Part shown: positions 1 to 11,949 of the stretch, piece by piece | Numbering within the stretch: position 1 is the first letter of the stretch | Layout of the letters: the number at the start of each line of letters is the position of its first letter | Source: Albula goreensis | Lineage: Eukaryota > Chordata > Actinopteri > Albuliformes > Albulidae | Reading direction: 5' to 3' | DNA: 64,000 bases | Assembly: GCA_022829145.1 (NCBI GenBank) | Contig: CM040746.1 | Coordinates: forward strand, 744,001-808,000 | Notes under the pieces: generated by a model | Databases searched by the model: none | What the model was told of the DNA's origin: nothing | The model's input: only the letters and a program-made list of their open reading frames with translations | Position numbers and translations under genes: made by a program

Positions 1-700
1 AGATGACCCTGACAGCTTGTGAAATAGTCAGTGACAATTTGGCGTGGTTTGGTGTGATGTCACAGAGGAAGTGCTACTTGCGGTGTTTGAATGGAGGCAG
101 AGCACAATAGCAAAGGACAATCCGAACAGCAGGATCAAAGAGAACGTGTTCTCCTCTTGTCTCCAAAGCAAGCATTGTTATACTGTCAGACTGTAGTGTG
201 GAGAAGTGGGCGGGACTCTGGCCTCCTGACCAATGGGGCTCAGAGCTGAATGTCTTCACTGTTCATTCTTGACTTCCCCACTTGGTTAAGGTGCAGGGAG
301 GAAGCAGATTTTTCACGGCAGCCTCTCCTCCTGCTTGGGTAGACGTAGCACGGCACTGCCCCTGACAATCACAGCGTTTGGCCCCTTTTTGAGTAAATTG
401 TGTACTGTAGGTCTGGGCCTGTGAGCACGTCATTCCCAGGGCCCAGTGCGTCAACATGCTATGTTCCAAACAGACAACCATCACTGCGGCGTCTCACCTT
501 CTGAGCTACTGAGACGACTCAGTGGAGAGGCCTGCAGCTGCACTCAGCTGGTTAAGATACTTCACTACACCACAGAAATCCTGTAAACACAGATAAATCC
601 ACAGCACAGGAACCCTGTAAACACGGATAAATCTACTCTTATTCTGCTTCATGGCTCTCTCTGTGGAGCAAATATCTGGACAAAGCCAACTAGCACAGGC
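1..700. other. Intergenic, nothing recognised
   Basis: Only short shadow reading frames are present on both strands, without splice-site logic or any recognisable domain. A GAGGAAGTG ETS-like site lies near 65. The first half of the window has no exon that I can assign to a family. Confidence 0.5.
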
Positions 701-719
701 ATCATTTCTCTGAGGCTAC

Positions 720-990
720 ACTGTGTTGGATAATCTGTGCTTTGTAGACTCTCCATTTTAGATAATCAGTGTTACAGATCTTGTGTTTTAGATCATCTGT
801 GCTTTATAGGCTCTGAGTTTCTGATAATTTGTGATTTTCAGATTGTGTTTTAGATGGTAAGGTCTTTACACGCTATGTGTTTTAGATAATCTGTGTGTAA
901 CATAGCCTGTGTTTCAGACAATTTGTGCTTTATTAAATCTGTTTTTGATAATCTGTGCTTTGCAGTATCGCCGTTTCACAAGTCCTGCTC
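720..990. repeat. Degenerate tandem repeat (ATAATCTGTGCTTT type)
   Basis: The phrase 'gataatctgtgctttatagactctg' recurs in decayed form about eight times, with units of roughly 25-35 bp. This is an old, diverged simple-sequence tandem array with no coding potential. Confidence 0.55.
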
Positions 991-1359
991 TCTGCTTTAC
1001 AGACTTTGCTTAACACAAGGAGACTGCGTCTTTTGAAAACGTAAACATCCCAAGACCGTCAGTAGTAAAGACTCACACACATCAGTTAGACACACACCCT
1101 TCACCAGGAGGCATTTTTGTATCTATAATAATGCTGTAAGTCACATGGCATTGGGGCCATTTGAATTATCTGTTCTGACCTGGCCTAACATTGTCTTATC
1201 CTTTTATTCTGCATTTTTGATTTCCTTCAATAATTCAGTTCGGCAGCGAACACAAGAGAAGGAGTGCAAGCCAACCACTGCGTAATCCCACTGCATTTCA
1301 CCAATGGAGCAATGGTGCAGTTCCTCTGCTGGCCACCAGCCTGTGCTATAGAGCTGTGG

Positions 1360-1645
1360 GGTCACTCATTCTGTGCCACAGTGCTATAGTCAGTCAGTCT
1401 GTACTACAGTACTGTTAGAATCTCTCAGTCTCTGTCAAAGAATTGTAGAGTCACTCAGTCTTTACTACAGCACTGTTTGAGTCTCTCAGTCTATACCACA
1501 GTACTGTTAGTCTCTCAGCCTGTGCTATAGTACAGCAGTCACTCAGTCTATGCTACATTACAGTTAGTGTCTCCATTTGTGCTACAGTCCTGTAGAGTCA
1601 GATAATACAACAGCTAAGTCTTTTATAGAGCACTGGGGTCTCTCA
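1360..1645. repeat. Degenerate ~30-bp tandem repeat (CACTCAGTCTGTGCTACAG type)
   Basis: Units such as 'cactcagtctgtgctacag' followed by 'tactgtagagt' recur about eight times with many substitutions and small indels. It is an eroded minisatellite in intergenic DNA. Confidence 0.6.
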
Positions 1646-1699
1646 GTCTGTCCTAAGGTAGAATCACATTACAAATTGGGTTATGATGTTGCCATTTTG

Positions 1700-4400
1700 C
1701 CCTGACATGTGGGGGCTTTGCATGTATTTTAGGAAGAAGTTCCATGGGTTTTAAGTCAAGAATTCCCCACAGTTAGTTCCCCAAGAAGAATTCGTTTTTT
1801 CATTGTGTTAGGGGAAAGAAACTACCTGTTCAAACAGTAACTGATGGGAACTTTGCCAAGCAGTAACCGATGCGCCGTGACGCAGATCAGTTAACTGTAG
1901 AATACAACATCCCTCTGCCTGCCTCGCCCATCGTCTGCGTATAAATAATAAATTGCATCGTACAAACTCCGCTGCGCAGGAGTGCTCACATAGTACCACC
2001 AAAGCAAACCAGAAAACTCTAAAGAAAAAAAAAAACAGCCAGCTATACAGAGTAAGGTAGAATCCATAAATCGGTCGCACTCACACACGTTTAGGCAGCC
2101 ATACACAAAACTGGCATGATCAATATTACAGCTTAAAAATAATAATACAGCTTGTTGAAATATGAATTAGTTAATTGACTCACCAGCTCTGCAGCTAGAA
2201 TGTTGCCATCGGTTTCTTTTGACCTGAAATGCCACTTCATATAGGGACGGTCGATTCCACAGGCTGGACGATTCACTGTTCCCCATTTCCAGGTTTTTTT
2301 TTTTTTTTTTTTGGTCTTTGCAACAAAGCAGTAAATTCAGTTCTGGGTCACAGGACCATTAAGCAAAAGATACAGCGAGCACACAGATCTATCTGCCGGT
2401 CAGTGCTACTGAAAACGCGGACTCTAGTTACTGGTACCCTCTGTGTCTCTTCTGTCCGATTACCATGATTTCAAAACCAAAATTGAATAAGATTTCAACA
2501 GAAACTCCCGCCTGAACTTTGTTTAAATGATAAAAATAACAACACGTGGATATTCTCCCTTCTCACAACTGTCCAATAGCTGCGAGAGACTCGTCCCACT
2601 CCTGCCAGGGGGCCGGATTTGGCAAGTGTTTGTGTGAGCTCCGATTCCACAGATGCTCGTACTGCGACTGTGTTACTGCTAAAAAAGGGTCCCGTGAATA
2701 CCATTGGCCGACATGCACATTGCCGAAGGCACGAAACGATAAAATTAAGTTAGTACAGTCATTCAGAAGATGAATTTGATGTCTCAACTGAGAGTCCCAA
2801 AAAGCCGAGATATTAAACAGCGTCGCACATACAACTGCAGTCTGTTAAAGGCTATTTACAGTGGTTATAAACACGTATTGCGTAGACTGAATTTCAGTAT
2901 TATTTTTATGGTTTTGTCGAAGATAGTTTTTTTTAGCCTGCTGATGTTGTATCTTGGCTAACAGTTCAATTGTAAAACGCTCACTGTAAATGTTTTACCC
3001 GTTTGTTTATAATTACATTTACGTTTGTTCTTTAGTCCTGGTCTAGAAACCGCCCTCGTTTTATTTTACAACATGCTATAGTTGAGTTTTGTTGTTGTTT
3101 AATCATATGTAATATTGCACTGTAGCCTTTAAGAAAAACTCCAGTTTTTAGTATCAGTTGGGTTACTTATTACGTCATTTAAGTTTAAAAGTAAACACTG
3201 ATTCGTGCAACGGTCAAAGAGGCACATGGTATTTGTGTCAACACGATTCATCCTGGTAAGAGTCAAAGCGGGCATCGTGTATCCAACGGTTGTCATTGGA
3301 GCAGTCAATGAAAACTATGCATCCTCATACTTTGACTCACTTAATTTAATACGTTTGTGAATGGGCATAAACATATAAACAAATTTAACAATGTGATACA
3401 AATATTTCATGGAACCGCAAAAAAAGCTATAAATAAACATGTGATGCATCGTTACAGTCACATGAACCCTACCTATCTGTGGCATTTAGAAAGCGTTTAT
3501 GATTGACGGCGTCACCTTAAGTGGCCCAAGTGTTGAGGAACTTAGGGTGTGCGTCTGGACACCAGTTCCTACAGATACGATTCAATGCATTCGGAATCCA
3601 GAGCTGGCACGCTTCAGGATAGCATCAGGTCCACACTCGAGCACCTGTGCAGTGTTACCTTCATTAAGCTGTTAAATACGAACATTTGGGCGTGGGGTCA
3701 TGTTAAAAACGCAATGGGCTCGCTAATGAAAAACAGCCGTTTCAGTTCCGCTGTTTTCCCAGTAAACAACTTTGTCTGAAGTTCACACTTTCCAGAGCTG
3801 CATTTAATTAATTACACATACATGCGCATGTAACTGGATTTATGCTGTATTAAACACAGCGGCCAATGATATATTTTTAATTTTTGATGTATGATTTATA
3901 CCATCCTGTTTACCTGAACCAATCACTGATTATTACAAAAATCTGATTACTTTAAAGAGAAGTCATGGAACTGAAATTTTATTAATGCCTTGTGAGGATG
4001 AATCAATTAATTTTGGAAATGTAACCAAAAGCGTCTCGTTTTAGTTATTATAACACGATTTTTACAATAGAATGGATTCATTGGACTTTTACGTGTTCTG
4101 GAGAGTATTGGCGCGAAGAATTAAACTTAAGTACCTGTTAACCAACAGTAGGTAGCGCCAGTGCACCATCATACGGAAATTCGTGTAGCAAAAACACAAT
4201 TCTTTTCGGCTCAGCAGAGGGGGCACGAGAGACGCGAGGAGAAGCAGAAGTGGAAGAGTGTGAATGTTCCTCATCTAACCGTTGAAGGGTGGTAATTTCA
4301 CACAAAGAACAGTCTTGCTGTGACAAATGGCATGATGTTGATTATCAAATCAACTAATGCAGATGATTTAGACTGCTCTTTTATTTCCTATTCATAAATA
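1700..4400. other. Intergenic, nothing recognised
   Basis: AT-rich DNA with a T tract at 2294-2312 and only short uninterrupted frames. I see no splice-flanked frame, RNA gene or repeat boundary. Confidence 0.45.
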
Positions 4401-4410
4401 AACTCTAGAT

Positions 4411-4582
4411 CAGTGTTCCTCACTCCAGGTCCTGGTATACTCTTTTTTGTTCTTCCTCACCTCACATTCCACAGCAGGTTTAGAACCAAGAAATCAGGTG
4501 CGGTGAGCTAGCCATATAGTCAACTGTGTCAACTGGTCATTAAGAGTTGAGTTACAGCAAAAACCAGGAGTGAGGACTACTG
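4411..4582. mobile_element. Short hAT-type MITE with 8-bp target duplication
   Basis: The element opens with CAGTGTTCCTCACTCCAGG and closes with the inverted counterpart, CAGTAGTCCTCACTCCTGG read on the other strand. It is bounded on both sides by the same 8-mer CTCTAGAT (4403-4410 and 4583-4590). Terminal inverted repeats starting CAG plus an 8-bp duplication are the hallmark of hAT transposons. At 172 bp it can encode no transposase, so it is a non-autonomous copy. Confidence 0.85.
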
Positions 4583-4599
4583 CTCTAGATTCAAACTGC

Positions 4600-6365
4600 A
4601 AGGTGAACTCAAATAAGCACTAATGGTGAGAGTACATAAAGTCAGCATGACTCTTGGACTTACAGCAAACATCAATTTGCATAGGTGTGCTATATCAAAT
4701 ACATGAAGTTAGGTACAGATCTACGGAGTCTCCACTCTAAACTGTAAGGAGAAGCAGATAGAGTATTACTTGGGTCAAACACATGCATCTATATCCATTT
4801 GTTCAGTAGAGACCAAAATTATGTTCTATGTACAAGAAACCTTGGAAAATCTGTGTAATGGAAAAGGTTGTGTTTGTGACGGATGTAGAAGAAAAAAAAC
4901 TGACAACAAACCTGTCATTGCACCCTCCTCTAAATTAGAGCAAAAATATGTATATGAGTAAATTCACATGAAAATGATGTTTCTGTGTAAAGGAAGTGTC
5001 CTCATTTGCATTGCTGTGTATTTCTGTGAGGCAGAGCCAGTGATACTAGACACAGCTTTTCATTGGCTGTAAAATCTACGACAAACAGAACGGAAGGCTG
5101 TTGAATGCTCCTGCTTGGAACGGTGAAAAGGATCGGATAGGGTGCCTCTGGAAATTTTTGGAACTTTCCAGCTGAGACAATCTGATACCTATGCCCATTT
5201 TCCCCGCGATTGGCCAGGTGTGTTTAGATATGAAAACAGATAGGGTTTCCATTGGTTTGTTCATTTTTAACACAACAACTTCTGCTTCTGTGCTGAGAGC
5301 TTTCTATGTCTACCTTCAAAGAAAAACTTTCCAATAGCGTTAGTCTGTATCAACACCTGTTTGACTCTTTGTGCCGCCAGTGCAGAGACACCCAGAAGAG
5401 TTCGTTGGGCTGTGGTCTGTAGGCTGTACTCTAACCCAGACAATAAACACTGTTGTTCACTTTCAAGAAGACCTGAAATGGTCTACAAATTTTATCTGAC
5501 ATTGGAGCAATCGCACACCTTAATAAGGTTTCTAAATCACATATACAAAAGCTATTAAGTCAAAGTCAAAGACCCTGCTACTTAGCTAGGTCACATATTT
5601 TGCACCATTTCAAGAGAATGGATACAGTGTTTCAAGGGAATTGATAAAAGACTGCAACATCGTAGTGTATTTGTCATGAATTTGTTTCCACTTCTCATCT
5701 CATCAAGCTGTTGCTTATAAAAATAATGAGATAATTACACTTGTTTTAGCTCTAAATACCCTACTTTCACCACTTACTATTTCCACACCTTTCCATGTCA
5801 GACAAGTCCTTGTCCTGCCTTTGAGTTTAGGTAGTTTGGAAAAAATAATTTTTTTATAATAATAAAGTTTTTATAATAATATATAATAGAAATAATATTT
5901 TATATGAGTAATTTGGGTGGTACAAACTGTCTCATGACACATTGTATGAACTGGTTTGTTTGAAGAATGTTGAAGCCTTAAATCACACACACTGAGAGAG
6001 TTTATCATATAACATTTATCCTTGTTTATGCAGGGATCGCGCATAGATGAAGAGTATTCCAAACGCAACTGGGCTCCAGCTCAGTCTTTGACCCTGCTGA
6101 AAGTTTGACAGTCGGCTCTGAATGCAAAAACACCTCCTGGGGGAAACAAATTAAGACCCCGGGGTGCTGCCATTGACTGCTGGCTGAGGAGACACTGAAG
6201 GCAACTGCAGTGTGCCATTGCCATGCCGACAGTAACTGTCAGGGAAGTGCGGTGTGCTGTTACTGTGTTGGTTGGCATCAGTTTGTTGATTACAGAAAAT
6301 CTACCAAATGTGCCAGAGAGGAAACAACATCATACACCATGTGCTCTTAAACTCTACAAGGCCCC
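4600..6365. other. Intergenic, nothing recognised
   Basis: No exon-like frame or repeat with clear ends. An AT-rich patch (TTTTTTATAATAATAAAG type) lies near 5850-5900. Confidence 0.45.
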
Positions 6366-6371
6366 ACAGGA

Positions 6372-6808
6372 AGATTACTGGGTTTAGCCGCTTTATACCA
6401 GGACAGAGTTACAGGGTTTAGCTGCTTTATATCAGGACAGAGTTACTGGCTTTAGCCGCTTTATATCAGGACAGAGTTACAGGGTTTAGCCGCTTTATAT
6501 CAGGACAGAGTTACAGGGTTTAGCTGCTTTATATCAGGACAGAGTTACTGGGTTTAGCTGCTTTATATCAGGACAGAGTTACCGGGTTTAGCCGCTTTAT
6601 ATCAGGACAGAGTTACAGGGTTTAGCCGCTTTATATCAGGACAGAGTTACAGGGTTTAGCTGCTTTATATCAGGACAGAGTTACAGGGTTTAGCCGCTTT
6701 ATATCAGGACAGAGTTACAGGGTTTAGCTGCTTTATATCAGGACAGAGTTACTGGGTTTAGCTGCTTTATATCAGGACAGAGTTACAGGGTTTAGCTGCT
6801 TTATATCA
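6372..6808. repeat. 34-bp minisatellite, about 13 copies
   Basis: The unit reads roughly AGAGTTACAGGGTTTAGC followed by CGCTTTATATCAGGAC. Copies are more than 90% identical by eye and differ mainly at GCCGC/GCTGC and ACAGG/ACTGG. The regular period and low divergence suggest recent expansion and likely length polymorphism. Confidence 0.92.
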
Positions 6809-7170
6809 GCAGGGTTTGTTCTTGAGAAAAGGGTCTCCTTTCACATGACAATACAGACAAAGGCAGACCCACCAGCGCTGGAGGGATGACACTCAGGGGA
6901 GGAGAGGCCTGTGATCTCCGATCACTGCTCCAGTGTGTTAAAAATCAGATGTTAGAATGACGCACTGTAAACGCGTGTGGTTTATTTATAGCAGATGGAG
7001 TCAGATGAACCCAGCTTGATTTATAGTGTGGGAATCACATGTGTCTGGGCGAAATATGGCAGCCGTATCGCGTTTCAGCCGCCATTCAGCTTGGTGTTCG
7101 CCATTTCCCTAACAGAACTGCACGCAGCGACACTGCTATGGGCCGAGTATAACACTGATATGATGTTACA

Positions 7171-7216
7171 TTACATGACCATCATTTAGAAAACGATCTC
7201 ATCCAGAGTGGCTTGC
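7171..7216. repeat. SINE tail fragment
   Basis: The stretch 'catcatttagaaaacgatctcatccagagtggcttgcag' is a decayed version of the fish SINE/LINE 3' tail 'catttagcagacgctcttatccagagcgacttaca'. No tRNA-like head is seen beside it. Confidence 0.5.
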
Positions 7217-7219
7217 AGT

Positions 7220-9240
7220 ATGGGAGAACATATGTGTGTTCACTGTATTAATATTAGCAATACTGTCAGACACAACTGACTATATTGCCAAACCAGATGG
7301 TATAGATGCAGCAAACTGCTGAGGACAAACAATACATTCATACTAAGCCAGCATAAGGAAATCATAACTATAAGTGCCATAACCAAAGCCACAGACTACC
7401 ATAACCTCAGCGAGGACCCAGATACAGCCTGAAACAGTGAGCCTTCAGTCTTCGTTGGAAGATGGCCAACGATTCAACTATCTTGACTTAGTGGGAGGTT
7501 AGTTGCACCACTGGGGGCAAGTAAAGACATTCGTCATTGGCAGGGAGGTGCAACTTTAAGTATATCCACACTGTGGATATCAATCAATAAATCTATCAAT
7601 CAAGATAACTTAACATTTCCAGATGGATAGCTTCAGAACCCGGATGATCGAGGTGTCCCTGACCACTGTGGTGTTCATCTGGGAACAGCACCTACCGCTG
7701 CAGTCATCACCACGGCAAGGTATTAGACATTGATCAGATTCTTAGGCAACCATTTGCAGATAATTTATTGTCGCGGCTGAGCACAGTGATTGAATGTGCT
7801 TCTGAATATCAATCTACAAGAGAAATAGATGCGAAATGCGTGTAGAGGTTTCTTTTATATGAAGACATTCAGATGGCTGTGTTCTTGCCATTGAAAGTCG
7901 TCATGGCGAGAACTGAAAAACAGCTGCAGATTTTATGTGACCACACCCATAGAACTGTTTTAGTCTGGGCGTATATCACTATGGATCAGTGTGAAAGTTT
8001 CTGTGAGTTTCCTATCTCAACATCCATTGTGGAAATAAAGTTAGAAAAATGATTTCATCTCAAATGAGACTATTATTAAATGCATTGAGCTAAGAAGTAG
8101 TGAGAGTAGCTCTTTCTCCCACGTAAGTAAGGAGACTGTGAAGTGCGGTGTTTTTCCATTTAGCGGGTTTGCAGGTCTAAGGCTATTTTGGGCTCCGTGC
8201 ACAACGTCTGAGTGACATTTTGTCCCCTCTGTTTGGGTATTAGAACTTTAGGTCAGTCAGAGAATTCGACCCCCACCCCCAACCCAACCCGAAAAATTGT
8301 ATTTCATGTTCTGTCTGTGGAATATTCTGGGGGTCAGTCAGAGGGGGAGTGCAGGTTGGCATGGCTGAAGCTCTGTGGAATGACCACTGTGAGATCAGCT
8401 GTCAAGAGCGCAGCCATTCTGGTATCCGCTCTTGACAACTGATCTCTGTGCTTGGCCCCTGGTCTGGCCCCTGGCCTCTCGCTGGCCCCCATCTCTCTAG
8501 GGCTTTGGACTATTTTAGGACACTACAGGCCTGGAGTGTCAGCCCTGAGATTAGCTCTTTTACAATGTGCTAAGAGTCCAGTGTTTTTCCATGCACAGCT
8601 AATGCCCATAGAGGCTGTGTCAAATAACTGTGCAGAATGCACCTCAAAATCACGTATTATAAAACCAAATCAACAGAGTCTGTCAGAAATCTGCACCTCA
8701 GTATCACAGAGCATTAGACTAACAGAACGGCATGGGTACTTTACAATTCCAGCCAAACATAGTCACAATGACAGACTCGCAGGTGTAAAATGCATTAACA
8801 TGATATAAACTGTGCGAAATGCTGGCATCCCAAACACAGTAGTCACAGCAGCCATAGACTTATTTTTATTTTATAAATATAGACATTTTCTTCAATTCTT
8901 TATGTATGTATTCATTTGGTAAAGCATCTATGTTTATCTGTCTGTCAATCTTTTAATTATCTGTCCATTTATCCATATTCATTAGTTCCCACTGAACTGA
9001 GTGGTGTCTTCCCTGGATAGGTATTAGTGTGCCATATGTGCTGAAAACATGGGTTACCAAGGCTGTGGTACTATGGGATAGCAGTCAGCCCCTGGCCTGG
9101 TCTGATGTAATTAATGCTCCTCTAATTACTGGCATGCGTGAGCAGCTCACATCTCCAGGGCTGGCTGCTCACCTAATCCTCAAAAACACTGCATTAATCT
9201 GACAGTTTACACCTGAGCCTTTCACAGCCATACGCACCTG
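7220..9240. other. Intergenic, nothing recognised
   Basis: Contains two fairly long open stretches (8212-8442 and 8452-8808, plus strand). Neither has a recognisable domain or plausible splice context, so I treat them as chance frames. Confidence 0.4.
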
Positions 9241-9857
9241 CCCCACAGGAAGTGATGCGTAACGCCTCACTCTCCTGTCACAAGAACTGCTCCCACGGTG
9301 CATTGCAAAAGCAGGTTAAACAAGGGTCAAACCCTCGCCCTCTGCGTATGCTGCCGTACACTCTTTTGTTTCAAGGTAAAACACGCCCTAATTCACCAGT
9401 TCGTAATTCAGAAGACTATAAACCACAACACCATATGTATGCGGGTAATGTCGTTTTTAGCCATTCTAAGCCTGGTTTTATGTACCATTGTAGACTCAGG
9501 TAGTTATAATCTGGGAGGGTTTAGCTGCAGAGTAGTCTTCCGTGTTTGTTCCCATCTGCTGTAAGTATGCTATTCTAGGAAAGACCCCCAGCCAGTATCC
9601 CTTCTCACCACCACACCCTTCCCCAATTCCTCACAATCAGCATTTATAACTTTCTCCATATGGTGTGCATTTCCCTGTTTTATTCTATTGTCTCTTCAGG
9701 TACAGTACATCAGAGAAAATGGAACCCTACTTTGAAACAGCCACAACCCCCCCCCTTTCCCCCAGCTGAGAGATGAGCAGTTTGGCTCTTCTCAAACTTA
9801 AGTCCAGCCAAAGTGAAGAGACCCATTCGCGTGGACTGTGTGAAAATAGGGCAGGAG

Positions 9858-9892
9858 AGAGGAAGTGCGGAGAGGGCAGACGGTTATATAAG
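9858..9892 (+). promoter_or_regulatory. Possible TATA promoter with adjacent ETS site
   Basis: A TATA-like TTATATAAG lies at 884-892 of the 9-kb line (9884-9892), about 20 bp after a GAGGAAGTGCGG ETS-type motif, within locally GC-richer DNA. No downstream gene could be recognised, so a transcript from here is only a possibility. Confidence 0.2.
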
Positions 9893-10750
9893 TGTTCCCT
9901 CTGAGAGAAGGACCCACTTGGTGCGCATGATTCAGGTTAGCAGGGTCGCCGTGGCGTCCTCGCTCGCTGTCAGAGCAAATGCTTTCCACCGTCTGCTGTT
10001 CTGTAGCACTCCTTAGGTTTTATATTGCATTCCTGATTCCCAAGCCAGGGCTTTGATTGGTGGAGTCTTTTTAATGGATTAAATGACCCCTGAATCTCCT
10101 ACTGGATCCCCTTTCCAAGCACCCATCCAATCATCAACTGAATCCTCTCATCAGTCCCCTGTTGAAACATCCACCGAACCTGCTTTTGAAGCCCCCACCT
10201 AGTCACCAACCTAACCAACAACTGATTCCCATACTTAAGCCATAAAATATATCACTTATATCATGTATGTCATGCTCTGAATCCATTCTCAAACGCCCAC
10301 TGAGTCCTCTGTTGAATTCCCCAACTGAATGACGCACTCAATTATTCATTTCACCTACCAAAATGCTAACTGAAAAACACCTCCACTGCATTCCCGAACA
10401 CTATTCTGCAGTTATTGTATGCATGTTGATTATCTGCTGATCCGAGGCTCATAACTGCATATAGCCAAACACACATTTATTCCCGCTGTTGACTGTCAAT
10501 GATTTCCAGGCTAAAATAACTTCTGGTATCAAAATTTAATAGTGAGTTTTGTGAGTGATGAGTGTTCCCTCCTGAAACAGTTATGTAGCTTCTTTCCTCC
10601 GTGCGACTCCCTCGTACCCTGTAAGGGTTTGCGTTTCCTGCTCTTATTTACTCAGGATAAGTTGTTCAGAAGACGGCCCGGGCTTCACTTTTCTCAGGCT
10701 CCGATCTGAGCACCGCAGAAACGGCTCTAAGGCGTATCGCTGTCACATGA

Positions 10751-10893
10751 ACAGGAAGTGCTCATGAGCCACTCGGCCTTCGGCAGGCAGGAAGTGGCCC
10801 TGTGTCAGCTTCGATGGGCTGTGGTCCAGCCCGACTCACGCACAGGAAGCGGCCGCGCCCTTTCTCTCATTGCATCACCTCACATAGGAAGTG
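10751..10893. promoter_or_regulatory. Cluster of four ETS-type motifs
   Basis: ACAGGAAGTG (10751-10760), GCAGGAAGTG (10787-10796), ACAGGAAGCG (10842-10851) and ATAGGAAGTG (10884-10893) all lie on the plus strand within 143 bp. The GGAA core with ACAGGAAGTG flanks is the consensus of ERG/FLI-class ETS factors. This could be an enhancer of dusp1 or of an unseen neighbour; function is inferred from motifs only. Confidence 0.4.
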
Positions 10894-10899
10894 CCTGGG

Positions 10900-11615
10900 C
10901 ACAAGTGCTGAGAGCCACAGATTGCTAGCCAACGAAAGCACGGCCCATATAGCACGCAAGCGGCTATGTTTCCCACAATGCTTGGTTCACATCCCTACTT
11001 CTGCTGAATGTCATGACATGGGAGAATAACATTGGTTGGGCTCATAGCTGAGCAGTATGGCTCCCAGGCTCAGAGTCAACTGAGCAGAAAGGCTGAAGGC
11101 CGCTGAAAATCAACTGAGACGACAGAGCAGCCAGGTTGTTCATTTTCTGAGCAGTGAGGCGGCAGAAACCAGTCTTGTCGTTAGCTCAGCAGTGAGGATA
11201 ATGGCTTCTGCATGCTTCAAAAAACTAGTTTGTTCAATGTGTCATACAACATACATTGTATGAACTACCTAAACTCAAAGTTGATGCGAAGAGCTATCTG
11301 TCGCAGAGAAGGGCGGGAGTAGTAATGGTTACAAGAAGTTGTTAAAGGTAAAATGGATGTAATTTTCTTTTAATTCTTTTTTGTTTCCTTTTCTATTATT
11401 CTGTGGTCTTTTATATTTCTGTTACACAAACAACACAATAAAAAGAGATAAATTGTTGGTTAAGCTAGATGCAATGAGAAAAGTGGAAACCAATTTGAAG
11501 CAAATGATGCTGTGGTCTGTGATGTTGTGGTCTGTTATGTAAACAACAACATATACTGCGATGTTGCATTGTGTTATTCAAGCCCTTGTAACTAGTGGAC
11601 ACCACTAAGAGGAAA
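10900..11615. other. Intergenic, nothing recognised
   Basis: Loosely repeated 'tgagcagtgagg' phrases around 11040-11210 look like a very degenerate repeat. No gene is seen. Confidence 0.4.
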
Positions 11616-11621
11616 AATGTA

Positions 11622-11941
11622 CAGTCGGCCTCCCTTATCTGCTGGTTTGGCAGCTGCGGTTTTGACCAACCGCAGTTGGAAAATATATTTTTAAAAAATC
11701 CAGAATATTCTTGAAAAAGAACATTTTTAATTCCCACGCACAGCATATGCTATAATACTGTAGTCAGTACAATTTATGTGAGTTTTAGCAGTTCTTAGTA
11801 GTACATATAAGTGTGGTTTCAAGTTGTGAACACATATAGGGTAAAATTATATCATTTTATATAAGTGTCCTGAGCAACAACGGTTTTTGCACATCCATGG
11901 GGTCCTAGAACCATATACCCACAAATAAGGCGGACCAACTG
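11622..11941. mobile_element. pogo/Tigger-like MITE flanked by TA
   Basis: Left end CAGTCGGCCTCCCTTATCTG and right end (other strand) CAGTTGGTCCGCCTTATTTG form an inverted pair. The dinucleotide TA flanks both ends (11620-11621, 11942-11943). Internal phrases such as 'gaccaaccgcag' and 'ggggtcctagaacca' resemble the pogo/Tigger class of Tc1/mariner DNA transposons. The 320-bp element has no transposase and would be mobilised in trans. Confidence 0.82.
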
Positions 11942-11949
11942 TATATAGT

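Noticed and set aside
8212..8808. Two longer plus-strand frames upstream of dusp1
   Set aside because: No recognisable domain, no good start context and no splice partners; composition is like the surrounding DNA.
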